Assembly: GCA_934047225.1 (NCBI GenBank)
Contig: CAKOHE010000023.1
Coordinates: 186,001-250,000, forward strand
DNA length: 64,000 nt
Source: Ypsolopha sequella
Taxonomy: Eukaryota > Arthropoda > Insecta > Lepidoptera > Ypsolophidae
Reading direction: 5' to 3'
Positions within the stretch are counted from its first letter, which is position 1. The number at the start of each line of letters is the position of its first letter. This document shows, piece after piece, positions 53,113-62,491 of the stretch. The notes below the pieces were generated by a model. It searched no databases and was not told the origin of the DNA. It was given only the letters and a program-made list of their open reading frames with translations. The translations under genes were made by a program, and so were the position numbers.

Positions 53113-53247
53113 TATATATAATAAATAAAAGAAAATTTAATACTTAAAATATATTTCGGCCCTTGATGACTGATGACGGCCCACTAAGGGCCGAAGTATA
53201 TTCCAAGTTTTAAATTTTCTTTTATTTATTATATATATTTAAAGTTA
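53113..53247. repeat. Foldback between two MITE copies
   Basis: ATAATAAATAAAAGAAAATTTAA, TATATTTCGGCCC, TGATGACTGATGACGGCCC and the inverse arms. A short member of the GGGGCCGTCATCAG foldback family. Confidence 0.75.
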
Positions 53248-53249
53248 TA

Positions 53250-53512
53250 CAAGGTGTAACAGAAAGGTGTAACCATATTAGAAGAGCTTATTCAGTCAAT
53301 GGTATAAAGCAACTTTTATTATGGAGCCAACCTAGAAATCTCAAAAAAAAAATCTGCCCTTCCATACATTTCGGCCGAGCGGCATTGCATTCTTCTATGA
53401 AACAGTAAAAAAATTTTTTCGAGATACAGGTTTTGTTTCATAGTAAAATTTGTTCTATACCATTGACTGAATAAGCTCTTCAAATATGGTTACACCTTTC
53501 TGTTACACGTTG
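53250..53512. mobile_element. TA-flanked MITE, ACAGAAAGGTGTAA family, copy 3
   Basis: CAAGGTGTAACAGAAAGGTG to CACCTTTCTGTTACACGTTG with TA borders. It lies 139 bp after copy 2 in the same layout. Confidence 0.8.
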
Positions 53513-53805
53513 TATATGTGGTACTTCTAAATAAAAAGCTAATAGAGGCATATTATATATTTATAAAAGTTATTTGTACTATAACATAATGTGCCTGTTT
53601 GAGTTACACTGATACATACATACATATACTCACGCCTCTGTCTTCTAGATGGGTAGGCAAAGACTACTACAGATTTGCATCTGCTACGATCCTGATACAC
53701 CTCTTTCGCCTCTTCCACATCCATCAATCTATTCATACAAGCTCTTCTATTTCAGGTACTTTTGAACATTTTTACATTTTACATGAATTGTTATCATCGA
53801 TTGTA

Positions 53806-54403
53806 CAGTGCGCGCCAATATTTTAGTGGCCTCTGAAGATAGCCGCACGAGGCGACGCAATAGCCGTTTTACGGTGTCAGGGGGACGTTACAGGAGCGAG
53901 AGCACGGAGCACCCCCGCCTGCGTGCCGCACCACACCCCCCGCTCGCCATTTAGCAGGTGTCAACACTATGCGTTAGTGTTAGTGCTACGTCCGTACACT
54001 ACACATGCGCGCGTTCCATGAAAAGTACATTCGAGGAAAAAATTCCATGATTCGTTAAGTTTATCGTTGAATCTGTTTGTTGTTGTTTTTGTTGCCTTTA
54101 TTTTTTGTTTTGTTGATTTAGTTTGTTAAAGTTTATAGTTGTTGTTATGCCTCGCGGACGTTATAGCGTTTTAAGGCGACAATGTAGAAAAGTGGTGTTT
54201 GTATTAATGCGTTTTATTACTATAGTTAAGATCGCACTAAAATAATAAATAAATAATGAAATAGGTAGGTACAACAAGTACACCTTCCCACTTATAGTAA
54301 ACATTTAATAATCAATCGTTGATATTATTGTTTCCTTGACTGTACCTGCGCAAGCTTGAACTCGTAACTCAATCAGAGGCGACTAAAAGACTGGCGCGCA
54401 CTA
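53806..54403 (+). mobile_element. CAGTGCGCGCC element, copy 2
   Basis: CAGTGCGCGCCAATATTTTAG to CTAAAAGACTGGCGCGCACTA, TA on both sides. It keeps the GTTGTTATGCCTCGCGGACG start region, but the acidic codons of copy 1 are deleted. Confidence 0.8.
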
Positions 54404-54407
54404 TACA

Positions 54408-54516
54408 AATACCCCATATATTTTGTGGGGTCGGGCGGGTGAAGCGCATTCTTTAGAAGTGTCGAGATTCACAGTACGTAAGACGATTGAATGAATGAAA
54501 TTGCTTTTATTGATAC
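54408..54516. other. LINE-like tail words next to the kinase fragment
   Basis: GATTGAATGAATGAAATTGC at 54485-54504 resembles a LINE (GAAT)n tail on the minus strand. No other feature is seen. Confidence 0.35.
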
Positions 54517-54710
54517 CTTCAACATGCGTATCTCCCGGAGCGCCATGTTCCTAACGGCGACATCCTCCTCCGTTTGAGGAACTCTTGATGGCGACGAGCT
54601 GACCCGTGTCCTTCAGAGTACCTCGTCGCGATGGTGACAGCCTTAGTCAAGTAGTTGAGCATGTCGAAAACAATCACCACCCTCACGCACATCATGGCTC
54701 CATAGTTCAG
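54517..54710 (-). pseudogene. CDKL-type protein kinase N-lobe fragment
   Basis: Minus strand: a glycine-loop-like NYGAMMCVR (about 54685-54708), then TLKDTGQLVAIK (54584-54619) with the ATP-binding Lys of the VAIK motif. In a shifted frame PQTEEDVAVRNMALREIRML follows (54520-54579), with the alpha-C Glu in MALREIRML. This order matches the start of cyclin-dependent-kinase-like (CDKL) kinases (family knowledge). At least one frameshift lies between the two parts. The reading ends MLK|GTATCA, a splice-donor-like junction, so the copy came from genomic DNA, not mRNA. It is too short and broken to be a kinase. Alternative: an exon of a real gene with assembly errors. Confidence 0.6.
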
Positions 54711-54764
54711 CTTACTGTGATGTGACTATATACGTGCCACCCTGGGGACAATATTTGAAAATCT

Positions 54765-54844
54765 TAAAATAAGAATAAGAATAAGAAACATTTATTGCCA
54801 AATACACACAAAAAAGAAAAAAATGAGTACAATAAAATATTAAT
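54765..54844 (-). mobile_element. LINE 3' tail
   Basis: Minus strand ends ...AATAAATGTTTCTTATTCTTATTCTTATTTT: polyadenylation-like AATAAA followed by a (TTATTC)n tail. Its 3' UTR probably continues beyond the double-hairpin element into 55233-55380. Confidence 0.5.
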
Positions 54845-55232
54845 AGTAGTTTATGCTACAAGGGCGCAAAGGAATAAATTACGAGGACGATTTAAAACAC
54901 GAGCGCAGCGAGTGTTTTAAACGTAACCGAGTAATTTATTGCTCTTACGCCCGTGTATCATACTACGTTTTTCAATGCATAGTGTGAGGAAATGAAAACA
55001 AATATAATCTTGTGAACTTTAAATTATAATTGGCTCAAAAGGACTGTATCCAGAGCCGTTGAACAGTGTAAAAAAAAGTATAACATCTATGGTACACAGG
55101 AAAGTCTGCAGGTTAGCCAACCATTGTAAATAAATTAAAAAAAAAATAATAAAGCCCTAGGGCAAAATAATCGACTTTTTGTTCGGTCTTGATGCATAAA
55201 AAGTGGGCCTTTACGAGCACATGCATTGAAAA
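54845..55232 (+). mobile_element. Double-hairpin element, plus copy
   Basis: AGTAGTTTATGCTACAAGGG to CACATGCATTGAAAA, full length, same orientation as 28329-28720. Flanking AATATTA on both sides may be its target duplication. Confidence 0.75.
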
Positions 55233-55859
55233 ATATTAAAACATAAAAAGTTAAAAACACAAACAGTTCGTACACAGAATATAAACATTTAAACAAAACA
55301 TTTATTTGGACAAATGGGAATAACTCAGCATTTGCTGACGCTGTCATACAGTGTGCAGCGCTGGTTTTCAGTTATCCCCAGCTCTTAGGGTAGTGTTCAG
55401 AGCAGAAAGTAATAAGGGTAAGTACACAATAAGAGAAGGGCTGTACATAAGTGTGTAAGGTTTATGTTGTGTCTGATGTGTAGTGTTATGTATGATGATG
55501 AAATAGTAAATTTATTTTAAATCCAAAATATGATGAATGTAATGTAGTGAATGTTGAGTTTTAGATGAGGGCATTTTATCTATATATAGGTTTATTATGT
55601 TTTTGGTATAGAGATAAAAGGTTTTAATCAATAATATGTATTGAAAAGAAAATTAACCTTATCAGGATGCTTCAAATTTTCACCCTGTTTTTGCCGCTGC
55701 AGGAGCAGCTTTATCTTATGATAAAGACTTCCATATTTTTAAATTGACGCGTTTTCTAAGAAGGATAACCCAAAATTCCTAAACAGGAATATGTTAGTCA
55801 CTAGAATAAAAATAGGTAAATATCTATATTATTATATGTATAATGTTGTCTATACGTAC
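55233..55859. other. No gene; probable LINE 3' UTR and intron-like sequence
   Basis: AT-rich. The part next to the oxidase fragment (55800-55859) starts with a GT donor on the minus strand (GTACGTATAG), so it may be copied intron sequence of that gene. Confidence 0.4.
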
Positions 55860-56036
55860 CTCCAAAACTTGAGCATGCCTCATCAGGATATTCATTCTAG
55901 GTATCCTTACATTATCTAGTACCAAGAACCCATTGTCCACCGCATTGAGTCCCAACTTAGCGCCAATATTTCCGATCTTTACTCCAGGGAGGGGCATGTG
56001 GGTCTCTTCATTCCTGATCTGGACTATGAAAGTAAA
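55860..56036 (-). pseudogene. Acyl-CoA oxidase exon fragment
   Basis: 59 unbroken codons on the minus strand: FTFIVQIRNEETHMPLPGV, KIGNIGAKLGLNAVDNGF, LVLDNVRIPRMNILMRHAQ, VLE. The FIVxIR..THxPLPGVxxGxIGxKxGxNxxDNGFLxLxxVRIPRxNMLM pattern belongs to the middle domain of peroxisomal acyl-CoA oxidases (ACOX; beta-oxidation of long fatty acids). A donor follows (GAG|GTACGT). Upstream the homology stops at Phe and is replaced by GC-rich unrelated sequence (56037-56092) without an acceptor at that point. A repeat fragment follows. The rest of the enzyme is absent, so this is most likely a captured or duplicated genomic piece. A real nested exon cannot be excluded because the frame is intact. Confidence 0.7.
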
Positions 56037-56092
56037 GTCGCCGCCGCGCGTCCGGCCCCCGCGGTCCGAGGGTCTCTCTCTACGCCAAATAG

Positions 56093-56183
56093 CATAATTA
56101 AATTAATTACTCGCTACGCTCGTGTTTTAAATGCGTCCTCGTAATTTATTCCTTTTCGCCCTTGCAGCATAAACTACTATTAC
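56093..56183 (-). repeat. Fragment of the double-hairpin element
   Basis: AATTACTCGCTACGCTCGTG to CTTGCAGCATAAACTACTA: only the first palindrome's arm, inverse orientation. Confidence 0.65.
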
Positions 56184-56224
56184 GGTTGTATCTCTGACAC
56201 ACACAAATCGCTGCTATTTTTTAA

Positions 56225-56545
56225 TGATTGAATGTCTGGCCACTCGACTCAATAACTTGCCATTAGAAATAAGAAAGTGCAATTTAAACATATTTAGGAA
56301 TAAATTAAATAGAATATTGACAAATAAATGCTATTACACTACAAAGGAATTTTTAAATGATAAATTTATGATTGATTAATTGTACTATTTTAATTATTGT
56401 TAATTTTTGGTCTGACTTTTATATTTGTACGCTGTAAGGCAAACATGAAGAACATTGTATTTTAACACTTGACATCTGTATGTAATTCTACTCATGTTTT
56501 TTATAAATAAATAATATTTTGATTTTGATTTTGATTTTGACATTT
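56225..56545 (+). mobile_element. LINE 3' end with (TTTTGA)n tail
   Basis: Plus-strand codons TRLNNLPLEIRKCNLNIFRN, KLNRILTNKCYYTTKEFLND, stop near 56380; then a 3' UTR and the tail ATTTTGATTTTGATTTTGATTTTGA at 56514-56540. An RLNNLP-(E/D)I-(R/K) block is the usual C-terminus of LINE polymerases. Confidence 0.65.
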
Positions 56546-57195
56546 GAAATTGAGCTTTTTCTAGTTGCTGCTTAACAATAGCAAAGTAAATATACTTATA
56601 TCTCACAATAGTGTAGTAGTTATACTGGACATCTTCATCAATAATGCCATCTTACAACACCTTGCATGTGAAGATAAATGCGTATACATAATCTTGTATT
56701 AATGAGAAAAACTGGATACTCGTCTCAGCTGGTCTAGTTAAACTTTTTATGTGTAGTCTGATGTAAAATTGCGCCACACTCTGGTCCATAGAGCAAGATC
56801 TAACTGCATGCATAATATTGCATCGTTTATACCTTTTCGTGTAAGTCCTTTTATTGTACTCAATATTATTGGACTCTGTGTGGCTGTGTTGTATCATTGC
56901 GGATATAATTTCGCTGTCCAGTTCAATAAACAGCTGAAATTGATCATAGACATTCGCAAGGAAATGGCCGACTGATGGCATTCGGTTAGTTATTACGATG
57001 ATTAACGAGCAGCGGCAACTAAATTGCGCGCGACGCAACTTAGTTTAATCACAAGTGCGAGGAGCGTGACACGATGTTTTTGCGATCAAATTCAACGAAG
57101 ACGCGTCGCGCGCGATTAAACACTGCCCTCTCGGGGCGTTACGTCCTATTACCGGAATGTCCAGTCGGTCAGTTAGGTCTATTTCCCTAAACCTC
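56546..57195. other. No gene; GC-rich CpG-bearing patch at the right
   Basis: 57000-57185 is GC-rich with many CpGs (GCGCGCGACGCAAC, GACGCGTCGCGCGCG) and the word GGTCAGTTAGG, similar to an arthropod initiator TCAGTT. It could be a promoter, but no exon follows that I can support. Confidence 0.3.
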
Positions 57196-57432
57196 CAGCG
57201 GGCCTATTATGTATCTCTAGTTGCCTTCTGTACTGGGTGCCTATCATCAAAAACATAGATATACCATCGAATTCCGATTTCCTAAGGATATGTTCGCACT
57301 TGAAGTGACGTCACAGATTGTTAATAGTTCAATACCCACTAATAGCAGTTTTGAAAGTTCCTTTTTTAGCTATGTTTTTGATGATAGGCACCTAGTACAG
57401 TTGGCAACTAAAGATACAGAATAGGGGGGCTG
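57196..57432 (+). mobile_element. Hairpin MITE (CAG...CTG), copy 2
   Basis: CAGCGGGCCTATTATGTATC to GATACAGAATAGGGGGGCTG. TTCCCTAAACCTC before and TTCCCTGAACGTC after could be an imperfect 13-bp duplication. Confidence 0.7.
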
Positions 57433-58189
57433 TTCCCTGAACGTCCATGCTACGGGGCCAGAACCACTTCGACCTAGACCGACCCAGTTTGTCCTAAAAT
57501 TGGGTCAAACCCTCATCGATCTCAGTATAAATAATCATCCCGCCTCCTGTTAAAAGTACCTATATTATCAAATTGCCCAACAATCACAGCAATATTCTTA
57601 ATGACTAGACGCTGTTATAAGTAATTAAGTTTAACTAGTTAATAATTATATTACCCGATTTGAATTATCATTATTTATACTGCCCGGACATTGTAAATAG
57701 TGACCTCATTTGTCATAGTACGGTTTGCATAGAAAAACTACCAACAAGTTCCGTAAAAAATAGGAGCTCTGTTAGAGGCGGTAAGATAATATCGTTGTCA
57801 AAATTAAACGTCTCATTTATTTTGACAAACATTTACCTATTCTACTTTTTATATAAAAAAAAACGTTTAAGGCGGGCTTATCCGAAAAACGCGCGCGAAG
57901 CAGTCATTTCAAAGTTAAATAGAAGCTCAGAATATAATTTATTAATTACCAAAAAAATACATAACATAGTTCAAACTTTTGTCTAGGTCTTGCACGCATG
58001 TGTGACACGATAACATAAACTTTGCTCGATAGAAATAAATCACGAATGCAGCATGTAAATAAATCCTTCCAAATCATGTCATTTCCATAAGTCCACTCTT
58101 TTTTTAACAAAACTTATTCCTCTTTAAATTACCTAGGTCGAGCACTTAGCTGTGCTTTACTAAAGTTATCTAAGTTATAAAATAGAAAA
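57433..58189. other. No gene seen
   Basis: A 108-codon frame at 57660-57986 has no recognisable motif. The rest is anonymous. Confidence 0.35.
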
Positions 58190-58870
58190 TATGAAGCGAA
58201 GGATCTAGGAGTCACTGTTGACTCTAAGTTACTGTTTGATACTCATATAACTAATATTGTCAATAAATCATTAAAAACACTAGGATTCATAATGAGACAA
58301 TGTAAAAAGTTTAATAATATAGATACATTAAAACTTTTGTACTTTACTTATGTCAGAAGCCAATTAGAATATGCAAGTCAAGTATGGAATCCTCTATATA
58401 ATGTTTACATTAAAAATATTAATAGAGTGCAAAACAGATTTTTAAGATTCCTAAACTATAAAATGCATCATCAATTTGAAACGTATGACCTAGCCGAATC
58501 TTATTATAAAATTCCATCATTGATAGTTAGGCGTGAAATTGCTGATCAACTCTTCCTTTATAAGATTATCAATAATAAGCTTGATTGTAGTGAATTAACT
58601 CGATACATAAATTACTACGTCCCATCTAGACAACTAAGAGTTACTCGTACTTTTTCTTTACCAACTGCTAACTCTAACTATTTTCAGAATGGTTATATTT
58701 ATAGGGCATTAAGTCACTATAACTATAAATACCTACACTTGGACATTTTCAGTATTTCATTTTATTGTCTAAAGCATAAATTGTGCAACCTACTCATGTA
58801 AAATTATTATTCTTATTAAAATCAAATTTACACTTAAGTAAGTACTAATAAATATTTTTCCTTCAATAAA
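58190..58870 (+). mobile_element. LINE polymerase C-terminus and 3' end
   Basis: Open frame from about 58196 to 58801: KDLGVTVDSKLLFDTHI, VNKSLKTLGFIMRQCK, YVRSQLEYASQVWNPLY, INRVQNRFLRFLNYK. LGV-x-D-x-x-L-x-F-x-x-HI...LEYAS-x-VW-P is the typical region after the RT fingers/palm in Jockey/CR1-type LINEs. The palm (YxDD) is lost by 5' truncation. An AATAAA-like signal is near 58866. Confidence 0.75.
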
Positions 58871-58954
58871 GACACAGTAACTTACTCATACGCTACCACA
58901 ATTCATTAGCCACAAAATGATCGCTCGAGTTGTTTACAACTTCTACACCGAAAC

Positions 58955-59191
58955 CTGCGGGCCTATTGTGTATCTCTAGTTGCCTTCTGGACTGGGTGTC
59001 TATCATCAAAAACATAGATATACTATCGAATTCCGATGTCCTAAGGATATTTTCGCACTTGAAGTGACGACACAGATTGTTAATAGTTCAATACCCACTA
59101 AAGGCAATTTTGAAATTTCAGTTTTTAGCTATGTTTTTGATGATAGGCACCTCGTGCAGTTGGCAACTAAAGATACAGAATAGGGGGGCAG
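58955..59191 (+). mobile_element. Hairpin MITE (CTG...CAG), copy 3
   Basis: GCGGGCCTATTGTGTATCTC to GATACAGAATAGGGGGGCAG. The border triplets are CTG left and CAG right, the reverse of copies 1 and 2. Confidence 0.7.
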
Positions 59192-59663
59192 TTCATGTGA
59201 ATTGTGAAGCGTTAAAATAAAGATGTACTATTATGATATATTGACTGACCGATTCTCGGATTTGTCAGTTGGTATTTTTTGTTTTTAGAATAACTTGAAT
59301 TTTTGTAAAATGAACAGTGCAAACGACCCATGCTTTACTTCAAAATTTTCATTTTTCAAGATGTAATTATTTATTTTTTTCTAGATTAGACTACTTTCAA
59401 ATATTATTTGACAGTTAAAAACTTTTGTGAAACCCTATAATTGGTCTTTGTTTGTATACTTATAAGTTTACCACTATTATTTAAAATGACGATGTTTTTT
59501 TAAATAAGCATATTGTAATTGACTGTTGGGTTTCCGAATAACAAATTATTAAATTATTATTATTATCACTTATTTTTAAACAATTAAAAACCTATGAAAT
59601 CAACGTTCCACCGCGGGTCCGTTGCTTATTCCACGCCGCCCGCTCCTCGTCAGTCGCAATCAT
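59192..59663. other. No supported gene; possible small gene fragment
   Basis: 59600-59660 is GC-richer; its minus strand reads DEERAAWNKQRTRGGT without stops. It is too short to identify and could be another captured fragment. Confidence 0.25.
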
Positions 59664-60079
59664 GTTTAGTGCTACGTCCGTACACTACACATGCGCGCGT
59701 TGCATGAAAAGTACCTTCGAGGAAAAAATTCTATGATTCGTTAAGTTTATCGTTGAATCAGTTTGTTATAGTTTATTGTTTTTGTTGCCTTTATTTGTTG
59801 ATTTAGTTTGTTAAAGTTTATTGTTGTTGTTATGCCTCGCGGACTTTATAGCGTTTTAAGGCGACAATGTAGCAAAATGGTGTTTATTAATGCGTTTTAT
59901 CTATATTGTTAAGATTGCACTAAAATAATAAATAAATAATATAAATATGTAGGTACAACAAGTACACCTATAGTAAACATTTAATAATCAACCGTTGATA
60001 TTATTGTTTCCTTGACTGTATCTGCGCAAGCTTGCACTCGTAACTCATTCTGAGGCGACTAAAAGATTGGCGCGCACTG
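59664..60079 (+). mobile_element. CAGTGCGCGCC element, copy 3, 5'-truncated
   Basis: Begins within the element at GTTTAGTGCTACGTCCG and ends GATTGGCGCGCACTG before TA. It keeps the GTTGTTATGCCTCGCGGAC start region. Confidence 0.7.
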
Positions 60080-60315
60080 TACCTATCTACTCGACTAAAA
60101 ATGTATGAAACAACAGATTTTTGTCACGAAATGTTATTCATGTAGACATCATCTTAACATCCTGTTTATAGATGGATTAAGTTATTAGGTTTATGTTAAA
60201 AGTCACCTCTATTAGGTGATCTCTCATGATTAATACAGCCAAATTCGTACTAGAGACTCAAGTGGAAGTATCAATCAAAGTTACCTGACTCTAAAAAAAC
60301 ATTTTTTTTTTTCAG

Positions 60316-60357
60316 ATGTCGCTGTCTTGACTGGGGATTCGCAGGAAGGCCAAAAAG
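60316..60357 (+). CDS. Candidate 42-nt microexon (possible K2P exon 2)
   Basis: Bounded by a strong acceptor (poly-T then TTCAG at 60301-60315) and donor (AAAAAG|GTAAGAG). Joined after the K2P exon (phase 1, one leftover G) it reads D-VAVLTGDSQEGQK with one base carried over. The phase is therefore kept, and the exon could be included or skipped without changing the frame. Two of its three frames contain or meet a stop, while the K2P phase is open. The peptide itself has no K2P signature, so membership in that gene is inferred only from strand, splice sites and phase. Confidence 0.4.
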
Positions 60358-60414
60358 GTAAGAGACTAGCTAAATGTTCTTTTGTTTTACCTTGAAATTC
60401 GTTTTTTTCGGTCT

Positions 60415-60450
60415 TTATAGGGTTCCGTAGTCAACAAGGAACCCTTATAC
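60415..60450. repeat. GGGTTCCGTAG dispersed repeat end
   Basis: TATAGGGTTCCGTAGTCAAC and AAGGAACCCTTATA: a small inverted piece of the widespread repeat seen at 4490-5150. Confidence 0.5.
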
Positions 60451-60480
60451 TCGTAGTTTCTCTATGTTTATCCCGTGGTG

Positions 60481-60717
60481 CAGTGGCGTGCACAGAACTT
60501 TTTGCTGGAAAAGCAAGCAATTGGTCAAGAATAACAATAAAAAAAAATTAAAAATCACTTTGAAAAAAGAAGTTTGTATTGGAAATTTTCACTCTAGGGT
60601 AGACATTGTCTACAATTTTTTTTTTCAAAGTGATATTTAAATTTTTTCATATTTTTTTTATTGTTATTCTTGACCAATTGCTTGCTTTTCCAGTAAAAAG
60701 TTCTGTGCACGCCACTG
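60481..60717. mobile_element. hAT-type hairpin MITE
   Basis: CAGTGGCGTGCACAGAAC to GTTCTGTGCACGCCACTG with arms of about 90 bp (TTTTTGCTGGAAAAGCAAG, TTGGTCAAGAATAACAA). Flanks CCGTGGTG and CCATGGTG (7 of 8 bases) are the 8-bp duplication. Confidence 0.85.
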
Positions 60718-60725
60718 CCATGGTG

Positions 60726-61680
60726 TGGGGTCATACATACCCCACCTCTTATTCCTCCCTGAATCATTCGAATGATTTCTACTCGCTCAAACGTCTGCAG
60801 TTCTTTCTTCCATTACAAACTAAAATTATGCTGGCACAGTCTCTTCTGCTCCCAATTCTTGATTACGCTGATGTAAGCTATCTTGACCTAACACAGGAGC
60901 TACTGAGCAAACTCGAGCGTCTCCAAAATTTGTGCATTCGCTTTATCTACGGATTGCGGAAGTATGATCATGTCTCAGAATTTCGTGCTCGTTTAAGGTG
61001 GCTCCCAAATCACCTTCGGAGGAATACTCACATATTAAGTCTCCTATATAACGATTTAAACGATTCCTCTGCTCCTGAATATCTTCGTGACAAATTCAAA
61101 TACGTCAATTCCTTACGCTGCAGGAAAAGTCACCTGCTTAGTATCCCTAAGCACACTTCTACTGCATATGGGAATTCTTTTGCGGTCAAGGCTGTGTGTC
61201 TTTGGAACGAGTTACCTACTGAGATTCGTATGTCGTCTTCTTTGGCGATATTTAAGAGGAAAGTCAGGTCTCACTATGAAGTTTCATTAGGTTGGTAGTC
61301 TCATCACTTATATACCCTTATTATATTGATATTTAAATGTATATACATATATATATATATTATAGATGTATTTATTAATATATTCTTGTGTATTTGTTTA
61401 TGTAAGTCTATGATATCTATTAAAATTAAGTTTAATTTGGTAGGTTATTTGTATTTACACTTTATTGATTTTCATTTAATTTACTCTATCTATTACGTCT
61501 ATCCCCCTATTTTTACTTTTCTAGTGACTTTTTCTTCACCAACCAAAGGTTGGCTGGAAGAAATCGCTTTAAGTGATAAGTCCGCCTTTGTACAAAATTA
61601 TGTTTACAATACTCTGTTTACTTTTATATGTCTTTTGTGTACAATAAAGTGTCAATTCATTCATTCATTCATTCATTTCT
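60726..61680 (+). mobile_element. LINE polymerase C-terminus, 3' UTR and (ATTC)n tail
   Basis: Open frame to 61298: FYSLKRLQFFLPLQTKIML, AQSLLLPILDYADVSYLDL, NLCIRFIYGLRKYDHVSEFR, WLPNHLRRNTHILSL, VCLWNELPTEIRMSSSL. DYADV-x-Y...L-x-x-LQNLCIR-F-I-G-R-x-x-DH-S is the CR1/Jockey-type C-terminal block; the palm is missing. The 3' UTR runs to ATTCATTCATTCATTCATTT at 61657-61679. The sister copy is at 38071-39245; this one has the empty TTAA site (61252-61255) of the MITE found there. Confidence 0.8.
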
Positions 61681-61938
61681 AAATCAGTAAGTAGCTCGAG
61701 CTTTACTTGAGTTTTGAGAAGCATACTGTCAAACGACAACGCACTTATAGTGAGATAGAATAAGCTATCAAGTTCGTAGTACATTTTGCAGGTTTTTCGG
61801 AAATTTTCGAGTATGCCTGTAAGTCTTTCTTTGGTGACGATTGGAAGATTTTGACGCGATTTTTGTAGTGAATGTATACCAAATTAAGTGAAAAGAACTG
61901 CATTTTCACGATAAGCATTGCATAATAATTTAAAGGAA

Positions 61939-62037
61939 ATGGAAGACGACCTTGAGGACAGAGTTGTACATCAAACCTACTTATCTTTCATGAAGATTTT
62001 GTCTCGTTTCACAAGCAGCGTTCCTTTCGATAGTCCG
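61939..62037 (+). CDS. Candidate first exon, unidentified protein
   Basis: ATG at 61939 in good context (AAAGGAAATGGAA), 33 codons (MEDDLEDRVVHQTYLS, FMKILSRFTSSVPFDSP) up to the donor CCG|GTGAGC. Protein-like composition, GC-richer than its flanks, no repeat match. Upstream 61690-61938 would be leader. I do not recognise the product. It could start a gene running out of the window to the right, or a nested gene. Confidence 0.4.
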
Positions 62038-62483
62038 GTGAGCTATTTATGGAAAATGGTGCGTCTTTATTTATTACGTTCGGAAGTATTAGTGTTCACT
62101 CTCTATAATTTTCAACAATTACTATAACAAGAAGTAACAAGTGCAAGTACAACAAGTACCAATAGAATTACAATACATTACAATAAAGTTATTATGTTTT
62201 ATGATGTCTGTGGTTATGTTTAGGTTTTCGTACCCAAAGGGCAAAATATCATCATCATCATCATCATTGGGTGCCACCTTCAAAATGAAGTTTGGAGGCC
62301 AGTAGGCTAAATTGCTTGCGATCCATTGTTGTATCCTTCATGTCTCTAAAGCTTTTTAGGCCACTCTTTGATGTTATCTATCCATTTGGGAAAAACGAAG
62401 CGCTATTAATGCCCTATGATGTCTGTATGTCCGTCAATATTTTATGATCTGACACAAATCTCTTTATGATAGAACCTTGCTGT
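62038..62483. other. No gene; short MITE-like pieces
   Basis: (ATC)n at 62250-62268. TCTCTTTATGATAGAACC at 62459-62476 resembles the ends of the small inverted-repeat element at 63459-63714. Confidence 0.35.
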
Positions 62484-62491
62484 AGTGAAAC

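Noticed and set aside
57221..57424. A 67-codon frame conserved in three places (also 40821-41024 and 58980-59183)
   Set aside because: Each starts with TTG, spans a hairpin MITE including its inverted arms, and is conserved because the MITE copies are similar. Not a gene.
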